From Syntrophobacteraceae bacterium (GTDB lineage Bacteria; Desulfobacterota; Syntrophobacteria; Syntrophobacterales; Syntrophobacteraceae): a DNA stretch of 44,370 bases. The DNA lies in NCBI GenBank assembly GCA_003165235.1, contig PLSV01000347.1, positions 5,809-50,178 of the forward strand, written 5' to 3'. Below the pieces are notes generated by a model. The model saw nothing but the letters and a program-made list of their open reading frames with translations, did not search any database and was not told where the DNA came from. The position numbers were made by a program, and so were the translations under genes. Shown piece by piece: positions 8,138-16,875 of this stretch. Numbering within the stretch: position 1 is the stretch's first letter; each line of letters begins with the position of its first letter.

Positions 8138-9307
8138 ATGAGGATGACAGTGCTGATTGCTATTGTCACCGGTCTTTTGCTGGTGAGCGCGTCCAGCTTA
8201 TGGGCGGGACATCCGCCCGGCGCCCCCGAGGGGTGGGTGGCGACCCCGAAGCTGCACATCAAAGGCCAGGGTCCTGTTAAGAATATCCGGCCGGATTATA
8301 TAACCGGCTACGGTTACTACCCTTCCCAGATTAAGGCTGCTTACGGGATAAGCGGTAATGGCGCCGGACAGACGATCTCCATTGTCGATGCTTATGGAAG
8401 TCCGACTATAACCTATGACCTGCTGTACTTCTGCTATGCGCTCAGGTTGCCGCCGGCAGATTTGATGATCTACTACCCGGGTGGGCTGCCTGCCGGCTCC
8501 GATCCCGGCTGGGCTATGGAGACCACTCTTGATGTGGAATGGGTGCATGCCCTTGCCCCCGGCGCAACAATCGCGCTCGTGATCGCGCCAACCAACGCCG
8601 CTGACGATTTGTTCAACGCTGTGCGGTATGCGGCGCAAACCCTGCATGCCCAGGTCGTAAGCATGAGCTGGGGCGGCGATGAGTTTTCCGATGAAGCCGG
8701 TTACGACACCTATTTTCAGAACGCCGGAACAGTATTCGTTGCAGCGAGCGGGGACTCGGGGTCCGGGGGCCAGTACCCGGCAGCGTCCCCGAATGTGGTG
8801 GGTGCGGGTGGCACGGCCCTTTACCTTCAACAAGGGACCGGTACGCTCAAGTTCCCTGAAGTGGCGTGGGAGGGATCCAGCGGCGGAGTCAGCCAGTACG
8901 AACCTATGCCCTCTTACCAGGCCTCGTTCGGACTCACAGGAGGAATGCGCTCTGTTCCGGATGTGGCTTTTGTAGCCGACCCCAATACCGGGGTGTGGGT
9001 TTATGATTCTGTCAATGGCTGGTATGTTGTGGGCGGCACAAGTGTGTCGGCGCAATCGTGGGCGGCGATCGTGGCCCTCGCCAATCAGTTCCGCGCCGCC
9101 GGCAAGCTCGCGCCTTTAACTGACGGCCACCAGGCGCTCTACACTCTGGCCGGATCCAGCGCCAGATATAATGCCAAGGGCTATTATCGTGACATCACAG
9201 CGGGATATAATGGAGACTTTGCGGCGCTTGTAGGCTATGACTTTATCACAGGACTTGGCTGTCCAAGAGCAGGCATGCTTGTCCCGGCTTTGAAGCTCGG
9301 TAAATAG
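8138..9307 (+). CDS. secreted S53 (sedolisin) family protease, second of a tandem pair
   Basis: A 389-residue paralogue of the preceding gene. A signal peptide covers residues 1-23 (cleavage near LWAG). The catalytic set is complete: E128 and D132 in METTLDVE, D206 in ASGDSGSGG (closer to the family consensus than the first copy), and S302 in GGTSVSAQS. Calcium-site D352 and D368 are in YRDIT and GYDFITGLGCP. It also lacks the classical prodomain; the N-terminal segment before the catalytic domain is shorter than in the first copy. ATG 8138 has AAGGAG 8 bases upstream; an earlier ATG at 8099 lacks one. It is 62 bases after the first protease and probably co-transcribed. Confidence 0.87.
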   Translation: MRMTVLIAIVTGLLLVSASSLWAGHPPGAPEGWVATPKLHIKGQGPVKNIRPDYITGYGYYPSQIKAAYGISGNGAGQTISIVDAYGSPTITYDLLYFCYALRLPPADLMIYYPGGLPAGSDPGWAMETTLDVEWVHALAPGATIALVIAPTNAADDLFNAVRYAAQTLHAQVVSMSWGGDEFSDEAGYDTYFQNAGTVFVAASGDSGSGGQYPAASPNVVGAGGTALYLQQGTGTLKFPEVAWEGSSGGVSQYEPMPSYQASFGLTGGMRSVPDVAFVADPNTGVWVYDSVNGWYVVGGTSVSAQSWAAIVALANQFRAAGKLAPLTDGHQALYTLAGSSARYNAKGYYRDITAGYNGDFAALVGYDFITGLGCPRAGMLVPALKLGK

Positions 9308-9384
9308 ACGGATCAAGGACGTCCGATTTCTCGCCTCTCACGTGGAGGGCGACCAGTCAAGATCGATAAGATGTAACTTCGATT

Positions 9385-10896
9385 CTACTTTGCCGCTACC
9401 GGGGCAGTCGCAGAAGCAGCCGGCTGCTCATTGGCGGCGATGGTTTCCCAGCCGCCTCCTAAAGCTTTGTAGAGGGCGATTAGATCGGTGGTGATGCTGC
9501 AGTTGCTCTGCACCAGCGCGTTTTCGGCTGCGAAGAGCGAGCGTTGGGCGACCAGTACGTTAAGGAATTCGAGCAGTCCCTCCTTGTAGAGTTTCAACGA
9601 CAGGTCAACGGCGATAGTGTTAGCGGCAACTGAGTCTTTGAGAGACTTGTAGTGCTCCTGTTCCTTGGTAAATGCAATCAGCGCATTTTCCACGTCCTGG
9701 AATGCGCCCAACACGGTTTTGCGATAGGTGATGAAGGCCTGATCGGTCAACGCTTCCTGCACTCGGATATTGGATAAGATCGCACCGCCCTGGAAGATCG
9801 CCCAGGTCGCTGACGGGCCGAAGGAATACGCTCGGCTTGCAGCAGCCCACCAGGCATTCAGCAGGTTGCTTTGCCAGCTCACCGTGCCGGTCAGCGAAAA
9901 CTTGGGGAACAGATCCGCGGTGGCGACTCCGATCTGCGCCGTGGCGGCATGCAGTTGCGCTTCGGCCTGGCGGATGTCGGGACGACGGCGCAACAGGTCA
10001 GAGGGCAGACCGGCGGGAATTTGCGGCGGCACGCCGGGGATGTTGTCCTTCGGCGTCAACTGCTCGAGCAGGTCGGCCGGAGGTCTGGCCAGCAGCACGC
10101 TTAAAGCGTAGATCGACTGCTTCGCGGAGGTCTCGAACACGGGAATCTGCGCTTCGGTCGTTGCAACGTTTGCATCCGCGTTGGCGATGTCCAGGGCGCA
10201 GTTAAACCCCGCTTTCGCTTTCTGGCGGGTGATTAGCGCCGAGTTTTGCATTGATTTCAGATTTTTTTGCGCGACGACTATCTGCTGTTGGTAACCACGG
10301 AGTTGAACATAGTTTAGCGCCACTTCGGCGGCAAGGCTGACCTGCGCCAGGCTGACGCCTTCGGTCGAGGCCTGGACGTTGGCGTCGGCCGATTCCACGT
10401 TGCGGCGCTGCCCGCCGAACAGGTCGATCTCCCACGCTGCATCGAAGCCTGCCTGATAGAGATTTTGGGCCTGGCCCGCCTGAGCCTGTGAGAGCAGGGT
10501 GGTTTCCCGCTGATATTGGGCGGCGGCGCTGAGCGAGGGCCACAGAGCTGCAACGACGATGCCGCGCGCGGCTCGAGACTGTCGCAGAACAGCCACCGCA
10601 AGTTGCAGGTCGAGGTTCGTTTTCAGTGCATCTTCGACCAGTTGAGTCAACACAGGATCATCGAACTGTTTCCACCATTGCGTCAGTTCGGCCGGTTGCG
10701 CCGTCGGGACTGAAGGATGCTTTGCCGGCGCTTCCGGCACGCCGGCCCAACCGGAGGGCGCAACAGGGTGCGGAGGGTGATAATCAGGACCGACCATGCA
10801 GCCGCTTGTCGCCATTGCAATCCAACCGCAGATCGCCAAGAAGATCGGCGCGAAATGCAGTTGCCGGTTCGTTTTCACAAGCGCCGCCCTATTCAT
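9385..10896 (-). CDS. TolC/OprM-family outer-membrane efflux lipoprotein of the MacAB operon
   Basis: A 503-residue outer-membrane channel of the NodT/OprM type, which carries substrates from the periplasmic adaptor across the outer membrane. It has a lipoprotein signal ending in ATSGC (C33) followed by MVGPDYHPP, the usual start of this family. Two outer-membrane efflux repeats follow, including LRRRPDIRQAEAQLHAA in the second half. The ATG at 10896 overlaps the permease stop (ATGAATAG) with GAGG upstream. A longer frame to 10953 lies inside the permease gene and is not preferred. It is the last gene of a four-gene efflux operon. Confidence 0.92.
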   Translation of the reverse strand: MNRAALVKTNRQLHFAPIFLAICGWIAMATSGCMVGPDYHPPHPVAPSGWAGVPEAPAKHPSVPTAQPAELTQWWKQFDDPVLTQLVEDALKTNLDLQLAVAVLRQSRAARGIVVAALWPSLSAAAQYQRETTLLSQAQAGQAQNLYQAGFDAAWEIDLFGGQRRNVESADANVQASTEGVSLAQVSLAAEVALNYVQLRGYQQQIVVAQKNLKSMQNSALITRQKAKAGFNCALDIANADANVATTEAQIPVFETSAKQSIYALSVLLARPPADLLEQLTPKDNIPGVPPQIPAGLPSDLLRRRPDIRQAEAQLHAATAQIGVATADLFPKFSLTGTVSWQSNLLNAWWAAASRAYSFGPSATWAIFQGGAILSNIRVQEALTDQAFITYRKTVLGAFQDVENALIAFTKEQEHYKSLKDSVAANTIAVDLSLKLYKEGLLEFLNVLVAQRSLFAAENALVQSNCSITTDLIALYKALGGGWETIAANEQPAASATAPVAAK

Positions 10897-12265
10897 AGCG
10901 AAGCGCCTCGATGGGATCGAGCCGGGAAGCTTTATAGGCCGGGTAAAAACCAAAGGCGATGCCTACACTGGCCGAAACGAGCACGGCGGCGATAATCGCT
11001 CCTGCAGAAACCGCCGTAGGCCAGTGCAGCACCAGAGACACCACGTACGAACTCCCGCGCCCTATAATGATGCCCATCGTCCCGCCGAGCAGGCACAATA
11101 TAACGGCCTCGGTCAAAAAATGGCGCAAAATGTCGCCCGGCTCCGCACCGACCGCCATACGCAACCCAATCTCGCGGGTTCGTTCGGTTACCGAGACGAG
11201 CATAATGTTCATGATGCCGATACCGCCAACCACCAGCGAAATCATGGCCACGCAAAGGAGCAGTTTGGTCATCATCTCCGCTGTCGCGCTCATCGTCTTG
11301 GTAATCTCGGTCATGTCGCGGATGTTAAAATCATCCGGGTCGGAACTGCGAAGGCGGTGCCGCTGCCGCAGCAAGGAGCTGAGTTGTTGGATTGCAGGGG
11401 AAACATGATCGGCGGAATGCGCGGCGGTCAGGATTTGATCTACGTTCGGGAATCGCAACTGGTGTGTCGTGTCGGTCTGTTCTATGGTGGTTGGAACCAC
11501 ATAAAGATTTTGTGACAGCTCCGGGTAGATCATGTTAAGCGTATTGACTTCGGCGGTGCTCGCGTTGGTCGTAGAGCTCTGGTTGCCGCCGGAAAGCGCC
11601 GAAGCTACCACGCGATATTTGATCGTCGTCCATGGGGCCAAGAGAATGTCGTCCTGGTCCATGCCCATCAGATTGGCGCCTTTTTTACCCAACACGCCTA
11701 CGACCTTGAAATCCACGTTCCTGATGCGCACGTGCTTGCCGATGGGCGACTGGCCGCCAAAAACCTCTCTTACGATAGTCTGGCCGACCAGGCACACTTT
11801 GCTCGAGTTAAGGACTTCATGTTCGGTGAAGGCCTCCCCTTCAGCCATTTCGGTCCAATCCCGTATATCGAGAAACGAGGGAGTGGTGCCGTAGACGTAA
11901 GTCGGCACCCAGTTCCGGTTACCGTACACCACCTGGGCCCGGGCCCGCACGATCGGCGCCGCCCAGGCCACGGACGAGCATTCTTTCAGGATCGCATCCT
12001 TATCCTGCGGGGTTAATGTCATCATGGTCCCGGCGCCGTTGTTGACACCGGCGGTGGTGATGGCCCCCGGCAGGATCACCAGAGTGTTGGCGCCCATGCT
12101 GGCCATGGTGCGCTGGATGGCCACCTTGGCCCCATTGCCGATCTCCACCATCGTGATCACCGCCGCCACACCAATGACAATTCCCAAAGTCGTCAGCGCA
12201 GCGCGCATGACGTTGCTGCGCAGCGCACTAAAGGCCATCTTCAACGTGCGGGAAAATATTCTCAC
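10889..12265 (-). CDS. MacB-type ABC transporter permease (FtsX fold)
   Basis: A 458-residue permease with the MacB/FtsX topology. One transmembrane helix lies at about residues 20-42, then a large MacB periplasmic core domain. Three helices follow towards the C-terminus, including the family motif GGIGIMNIMLVSVTERTREI. The C-terminus ends in the characteristic SRLDPIEALRYE. The protein works with a separate ATPase, an adaptor and a TolC-like channel to drive substrates out of the periplasm by a mechanotransmission mechanism. E. coli MacB fuses ATPase and permease; here they are split, as in many LolCD/YknYZ-like systems. The ATG overlaps the ATPase stop as ATGA, showing translational coupling. 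Substrate unknown. Confidence 0.92.
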   Translation of the reverse strand: MRIFSRTLKMAFSALRSNVMRAALTTLGIVIGVAAVITMVEIGNGAKVAIQRTMASMGANTLVILPGAITTAGVNNGAGTMMTLTPQDKDAILKECSSVAWAAPIVRARAQVVYGNRNWVPTYVYGTTPSFLDIRDWTEMAEGEAFTEHEVLNSSKVCLVGQTIVREVFGGQSPIGKHVRIRNVDFKVVGVLGKKGANLMGMDQDDILLAPWTTIKYRVVASALSGGNQSSTTNASTAEVNTLNMIYPELSQNLYVVPTTIEQTDTTHQLRFPNVDQILTAAHSADHVSPAIQQLSSLLRQRHRLRSSDPDDFNIRDMTEITKTMSATAEMMTKLLLCVAMISLVVGGIGIMNIMLVSVTERTREIGLRMAVGAEPGDILRHFLTEAVILCLLGGTMGIIIGRGSSYVVSLVLHWPTAVSAGAIIAAVLVSASVGIAFGFYPAYKASRLDPIEALRYE

Positions 12266-12972
12266 CGGGCGCCTCCAAGTCTGGATGACTCAGGGCCGGT
12301 GTCGATCAGGCCGTCCCTGATGCGGATGATGCGCTCCGCATGTTGAGCGACGCCGGGATCATGGGTTACTATGACCAGCGTGATGCGGTCCGTGTGGTTG
12401 AGTTCCTGAAACAGAGCGAGAATTTCCTCGCTGGTGCGCGAGTCGAGATTGCCGGTCGGCTCGTCGGCGAACAGCACTTGCGGCTGGCTGATCAGAGAAC
12501 GGGCGATCGCCACACGCTGCTGTTCACCTCCCGAGAGTTGCGAAGGCCTGTGATGAAGGCGGCCCGATAATCCGACTCTTTCGAGCAATTCAGCGGCGCG
12601 CCGTTGCATCTCGCGTTCGGTGAGGTTATCCCTGCAGTACATGAGCGGCATCACTACGTTTTCAAAAGCCGTCATACGCGGCAGCAGGTTGAAACTCTGG
12701 AACACGAATCCGATCATGCGGTTACGCAACCTGGCGCGTTCTTTTGCCGCCAGCCTGGAGATTTCACGGCCGTCGAGCCAGTATTCGCCAGAGGTCGGAT
12801 GATCCAGGCAACCCATAATGTTCATCAGGGTGCTCTTACCGGAGCCGCTGGCCCCCATCAGCGCCACGAACTCGGAGCGGGCGACCTGCTGGGAAATACC
12901 TCTTAGCACCGGCAGATCCAACTCACCAAGGCTGTAAGTCTTGCAGATGTCGTGAAGCTCGATCAATTCCAT
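12262..12972 (-). CDS. ABC transporter ATPase of the MacB/LolD type
   Basis: A 236-residue ATPase of the LolD/MacB class. Motifs in order: Walker [10 protein letters not shown] (about residues 40-48), Q-loop [18 protein letters not shown], signature [15 protein letters not shown], Walker [14 protein letters not shown] and the H-loop VTHDPGVA. It powers the permease encoded next to it from the cytoplasmic side. The stop codon overlaps the permease ATG. The start ATG 12972 has an AGGGGG element about 14 bases upstream, so initiation may depend on coupling from the adaptor gene, which ends 24 bases earlier. Confidence 0.94.
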   Translation of the reverse strand: MELIELHDICKTYSLGELDLPVLRGISQQVARSEFVALMGASGSGKSTLMNIMGCLDHPTSGEYWLDGREISRLAAKERARLRNRMIGFVFQSFNLLPRMTAFENVVMPLMYCRDNLTEREMQRRAAELLERVGLSGRLHHRPSQLSGGEQQRVAIARSLISQPQVLFADEPTGNLDSRTSEEILALFQELNHTDRITLVIVTHDPGVAQHAERIIRIRDGLIDTGPESSRLGGAR

Positions 12973-12996
12973 ATCAGGAGTACCCCCTGACCGTGT

Positions 12997-14337
12997 TCAG
13001 CGTGGTCCGCGAAAGCCCCCTCTTTGCGGTATGAATGGACTGGCGCCCTCGCTTTGACTGCCCCCGGATTCCCGTTTGCCTTCGTCGGTGACCACTCTCA
13101 GGCCCTCAGTCAGTCCGTCGCCGCTGACTTCGGTCCATACGCCGTCCGTCAACCCAACGTGCACATTGATCGGCCGAACGGTATCGCCCTGGGGGACCCA
13201 GACGGTTCCGTGGGATTCGGGCCCCCCGCTCGCGGCAACCTCCCCCTCGCCGCGCCTGGACGCAACAGCCGCTGTATTGGGCGCCCCGCCTGATTCAAAG
13301 GCTGTCCGGTTGAACCGAGGGGTCCAACGTAGTGATGCATTTGACGCCAGCAGCACGTTCTGACGGCGGCCGATTTCGAATAGCAGGTTAGTGGTCAGAT
13401 AGGGCAGCAGTTTGCCATCGGAATTATCGTAGTTGACCTCAACCGTGTAGGTGACGACGTTCTGGGACATGGTGGCGTTTAGACGTATCTTGCCGACAAC
13501 GCCCCGAAAAACCTGATCGCCAAAAGCGTCAACTGTGAAAGTCACAGGCTGGCCGGGGTGAATATTGCCGATGTCGGCTTCGTTGACCGATGCCCACACC
13601 TGGATGCGCTTCAGGTCTTTGGCGATCAGGAACAGGCTTGGAGTGCTCGTGCTGGAAACGACAGTCTGGCCGATATTGACTCGCCGGTCAACGATTACTC
13701 CGGCGACCGGCGACTTGACGGTGCAGTATGCGAGGTTTTCTTCATCCTTTTTCAGTGTGGCCGCCGCCAGCGATACACCCGCTGACGCCATATCCACACT
13801 GGCCGAGGCTACTGCAAGGTTGGCCTTTGCCGCCTCGTAATTCGCCTTGTATTGATCGTAGGTGGTCGGGGCCAACGCCTGGCCCGGTCCGAGCGTCTGG
13901 GCGCGGCGCCAGTCCGCCTCAGCCTCCCACAGCTTGGCCTTCATCTGAAGTACGTTGGCTTTGGCGTTGACTAGGTTGGCGCGGGCCTGCTCCAATTGGG
14001 CCTTATCAATTTCGACGGCAGCCACATAAAGAGTGTCGTCTATTCGCGCCACCACACCGCCCGCGTTCACTTCCGACCCATAGTCGACAGAATTGCCGTT
14101 CACGTCCTTTCCGAAAGCGACAAGCATACCGTTAACCTGCGCGCCGACGTCGACGACCTGCTCCGGCTCGACAGTTCCCGTCGCGCTGATCACGGCAACA
14201 AGATCGCCCCGTTTCACCGCCGCCGTGTGGAACATCGGCGCCCTGTCGCGCTGGCGCAACATCCACCAGGCGCCGGCGCCCCCTATCAAGGCCATACCGG
14301 CTAACACCAGCGCTCCTATTCGAAAAGCCCGTCGCAT
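12997..14337 (-). CDS. MacA-type periplasmic adaptor (membrane fusion protein)
   Basis: A 446-residue adaptor anchored by an N-terminal transmembrane helix (about residues 5-25). A barrel-sandwich segment follows (VKRGDLVAVISATGTVEPEQ), then a long alpha-helical hairpin (about residues 105-200, rich in KANLAVASA-type heptads). A beta-barrel region with VNEADIGNIHPGQPVTFTVD comes next. It links the MacB-type permease to the TolC-like channel. The C-terminal 100 residues carry a Gly/Ser-rich linker and a tail ending in GGFRGPR. ATG 14337 is preferred because GGGGAG lies 4-5 bases before it; an in-frame GTG at 14349 would place this site inside the gene. First gene of the four-gene operon. Confidence 0.9.
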   Translation of the reverse strand: MRRAFRIGALVLAGMALIGGAGAWWMLRQRDRAPMFHTAAVKRGDLVAVISATGTVEPEQVVDVGAQVNGMLVAFGKDVNGNSVDYGSEVNAGGVVARIDDTLYVAAVEIDKAQLEQARANLVNAKANVLQMKAKLWEAEADWRRAQTLGPGQALAPTTYDQYKANYEAAKANLAVASASVDMASAGVSLAAATLKKDEENLAYCTVKSPVAGVIVDRRVNIGQTVVSSTSTPSLFLIAKDLKRIQVWASVNEADIGNIHPGQPVTFTVDAFGDQVFRGVVGKIRLNATMSQNVVTYTVEVNYDNSDGKLLPYLTTNLLFEIGRRQNVLLASNASLRWTPRFNRTAFESGGAPNTAAVASRRGEGEVAASGGPESHGTVWVPQGDTVRPINVHVGLTDGVWTEVSGDGLTEGLRVVTDEGKRESGGSQSEGASPFIPQRGGFRGPR

Positions 14338-14595
14338 TATTCTCCCCACACTTCTATGGATTCTAATTGTTTAGACCGATACAATTCCGATCCACGCAGC
14401 CGGTTACAGCAACAATTAACCTGAAGGGGCGAGCAGATAGTAGTTAAGAATTGTTAAATTTGGTGAGTATTTTTATCTTTGATTGCTGTAAGAGTAAAAT
14501 CGGTAATATGGCAAGGTCATGCAAGGCCTCTTCAATGCCTCGAATGTCATTGATCCAGCAAAGCCCGTGCATGCGGTCTCGATTTGCCTTCCGCA

Positions 14596-15675
14596 TCAGT
14601 CTGCCCTGCCGAAAAGCTCTCTTATGCGCGGCAGCAAAGACATGTCGCCGGAAGCCTTATACTTCCGCCGCATATACAACCATTTCCCTCCCGATTTTCC
14701 TGTTGTCACATCCATCCAGGTCCCAAAGGGCGACTCAACAATCAAATCCGCGTTCGCCAAAGCCCCCAGTTTGGCCTCGATTCTCCCATTATCGATCCTG
14801 AAATGACAACTCCCCTCTACCTCGCCTGAAAAGGTAAACTGTATCACGGCCTTGGTCTGTGCGGCGCACTCGGGTTTGAAGCCCCTTAGCATTACCATCA
14901 TGAACGTCTCGATCGAATCAGGACGCGGAATCAGATTGCGTTGATGAAACTCCCTTGGCGTTAACCCTTCCTGGATGCAGGACTTCCAAAACAGATTCGA
15001 CATCGCTGAGAACGAGTCAAAATCCCCTCCGATGGGCTGTGTTATCCGTTCCATACCCCTGGCGCAGATGCTTCCGGATTGCACGATTTCACGGCCCGCC
15101 TGGACGGTTGCCTCCAAAATGTCTTTCTTTGTCTTGGCCAGTTCGGGCAGAGTCAACATTTCGGCTCCCGGCCGGTAGATCTCGGCCAGTAGGCCCTTGC
15201 CGAACAGGGAGTTTACATATAGGGAGAGTTGGTCAAAAACTGACGGCTCAGGGAACCCTGCCACGGACAGGACCACACTGCGCGGAGGGTTGAGATTTTG
15301 TCGCAGGGGGTGAAAGGTCTTACCGTCAACTCTGAGGAGAAAAGGCTCCAAAACCGGCAGAGTGCGCTCGATGAAAGCCTTCATGGAAGCGTTCACTGTG
15401 AAGTGGTACAAGGGGGTGGCATACACCGCGATGTCGGCCTCCAACCACTTTGGGAACAACTCACGGGTCATGTCGTCTTTGTGAATGCAGACCCCAGGGG
15501 ACTTGGTCCAGCAGGTGAAGCAGCCCATGCAGTTGTTTATCTTCTTTTGGCGCAGGTGAATTGTCTCGACCTCCGCTCCGGCCTCGCGCATGCCTGCCGC
15601 CAATGCGTCCAGCAACACGCCGGTCTTGCTGATACCCTCACCTCTGGGGCTGGAGTTGAGAGCTATCACCTTCAT
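14596..15675 (-). CDS. iron-sulfur flavoprotein fused to an SCP2-like lipid-binding domain
   Basis: A 359-residue two-domain protein. The N-terminal half is an NADPH-dependent FMN reductase/flavodoxin fold: MKVIALNSSPRGEGISKTG binds the FMN phosphate. It is followed by the compact cluster motif C49-x2-C52-x2-C55-x7-C63 seen in archaeal-type iron-sulfur flavoproteins (ISF). The C-terminal 100 residues (from about QFTFSGEVEGSCHFRI to LLPRIRELFG) resemble the SCP2 sterol-carrier fold, which binds hydrophobic ligands. The combination suggests electron transfer to a lipophilic substrate; that is inference. Start ATG 15675 has AAGGAG upstream. It follows the PadR gene by 106 bases and is probably controlled by it. 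Confidence 0.82.
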   Translation of the reverse strand: MKVIALNSSPRGEGISKTGVLLDALAAGMREAGAEVETIHLRQKKINNCMGCFTCWTKSPGVCIHKDDMTRELFPKWLEADIAVYATPLYHFTVNASMKAFIERTLPVLEPFLLRVDGKTFHPLRQNLNPPRSVVLSVAGFPEPSVFDQLSLYVNSLFGKGLLAEIYRPGAEMLTLPELAKTKKDILEATVQAGREIVQSGSICARGMERITQPIGGDFDSFSAMSNLFWKSCIQEGLTPREFHQRNLIPRPDSIETFMMVMLRGFKPECAAQTKAVIQFTFSGEVEGSCHFRIDNGRIEAKLGALANADLIVESPFGTWMDVTTGKSGGKWLYMRRKYKASGDMSLLPRIRELFGRAD

Positions 15676-15781
15676 GTCAGTCTCCTTGTGAAAATTCTTA
15701 AGGACCCGCTGGCCGCGCCAGTCCTGTAAGGCGCCGGGCAGCTCTGCGTGAGGGTGGCCTTTGCTGAAGGAACAGATCGAT

Positions 15782-16306
15782 TCACCCGTTCTCATCTTGT
15801 AGGGCCTCGACCATCATGGAGAGATCGTCGGCCAGGTTCTCAAAATAGCGGAGACCAATCTGAAAGCAGAGATGCTGGAAGCGGTCCGCGCGGGCCTCAA
15901 TCTCAGGGCGGACCGACTCAAGTTCTTTGCGCAGCCGCTGGACGGAATCGAGTTGTGCGAGTGCAGTCGCCCCCCGCTCTTCGGGGGAAAGATGCGCGAA
16001 AAAGAAAAGCCTCATCAGAAAAGCGTTCTTGGGTTGTTCGGGGACAAATGGCGATCTCAGGGCGTCGAGGAAAACCCTCTTTCCAGCTTCGGTTATAGTG
16101 TAAACTTTACGGTTTGGAGCGCCGTCCTGGATCTCAACATGTTTGGAGATCAGCCCCTTGGACTCCATCTTCTTGAGGCTCGGGTAAATGGAACCGTAGC
16201 TTAGTCCGGAAAAAAACGAGAACGATATTGAGAAAGCCTTCCTGAGATCGTAGCCCGTCATGCTTGATCGCATAAGAAAACCGAGCAGAACTGATTGAAC
16301 GTCCAT
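15782..16306 (-). CDS. PadR-family transcriptional regulator
   Basis: A 174-residue PadR regulator. The winged helix-turn-helix (residues 1-75) shows LLGFLMRSSMTGYDLRKAF, LSYGSIYPSLKKMESKGLI and VYTITEAGKRVFLDAL, all typical. The C-terminal part (about 85-170) is the helical dimerisation domain. PadR proteins are mostly ligand-responsive repressors that bind AT-rich palindromes and often control themselves and a neighbouring enzyme or pump. ATG 16306 has AGGAAGG upstream. The promoter carries a matching palindrome. The likely target is the downstream flavoprotein gene; the MacAB operon lies further on. Confidence 0.92.
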   Translation of the reverse strand: MDVQSVLLGFLMRSSMTGYDLRKAFSISFSFFSGLSYGSIYPSLKKMESKGLISKHVEIQDGAPNRKVYTITEAGKRVFLDALRSPFVPEQPKNAFLMRLFFFAHLSPEERGATALAQLDSVQRLRKELESVRPEIEARADRFQHLCFQIGLRYFENLADDLSMMVEALQDENG

Positions 16307-16330
16307 AATGCCTTCCTTTTTTGCATCAAT

Positions 16331-16359
16331 AGGATATATAGCGCTACGATATATGTCAA
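16331..16359 (-). promoter_or_regulatory. padR promoter with overlapping operator-like palindrome
   Basis: TTGACA (complement of 16354-16359, perfect -35) is followed after 17 bases by TATCCT (complement of 16331-16336). Lying over the spacer is ATATAT-AGCGCTACG-ATATAT (16334-16354), centred on the palindrome AGCGCT. This has the size and AT-rich arms of known PadR operators. Binding would block RNA polymerase, which predicts negative autoregulation. The transcript would begin about 18 bases before the ATG. Confidence 0.65.
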
Positions 16360-16493
16360 GAAAAAAATGCTGCCTGCAAAGTTTCACTGCGAAGGGGACG
16401 TCAAAGAAAAAACCTTGCGGAGCTCAAAGATATAATAAAGTCCAAATATCTTCTCTGGGTGCGTCTATGCTGAGGATCTTTTTCGGGGCTGCC

Positions 16494-16832
16494 TTAAAGC
16501 TCACCCACTCCGGTCCTTTGCTTCAGCCAGGCGCAAAAATCCACAACGGTTTTTGCCCTGCCCTCACCCCGGAGCAGGCCGAGGCACAGTTCGAAGAGCT
16601 CCCTGTGGACCGCAACCGACTCCTCTTTGCCTCCGGCCGACTCGTAGTATTCCCGGACGAGGGCGCCTGCCTTGACGCTGCCGGCGCTGAAGATCCTTTC
16701 CCTGGGGTCTTTGGGCTTCTCGAACGGGTCCCAGTTTTCGTATCCGATCTTGAGGACCCGCTCCTGACCGCGCCTGGACATGCCATCGAAAATGGCTTTC
16801 TTTTTGAATTCGTACTCTTCCCTGTCATCCAT
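16494..16832 (-). CDS. small conserved-looking protein of unknown function downstream of ahbAB
   Basis: A 112-residue soluble, charged, probably all-helical protein with no signal peptide, membrane segment or recognisable motif. The stretch RVLKIGYENWDPFEKPKDPR is distinctive. I do not recognise the family. It starts 43 bases after the ahbAB stop on the same strand, and its reading frame uses codons like its neighbours, so it is probably a real second gene of that operon. ATG 16832 is preceded only by a weak GGGG element; an extension to 17003 would overlap ahbAB and is unlikely. A role linked to siroheme decarboxylation is suggested only by position. Confidence 0.65.
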   Translation of the reverse strand: MDDREEYEFKKKAIFDGMSRRGQERVLKIGYENWDPFEKPKDPRERIFSAGSVKAGALVREYYESAGGKEESVAVHRELFELCLGLLRGEGRAKTVVDFCAWLKQRTGVGEL

Positions 16833-16875
16833 TTCAAACCCCGAGCGACATATGACGTGTGTCTCTCCGATTAAC

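Noticed and set aside
10796-11515. A 239-codon plus-strand frame across the efflux channel and permease genes
   Set aside because: Antisense shadow, rich in His/Arg/Asn as expected from the complementary strand of a GC-rich gene.
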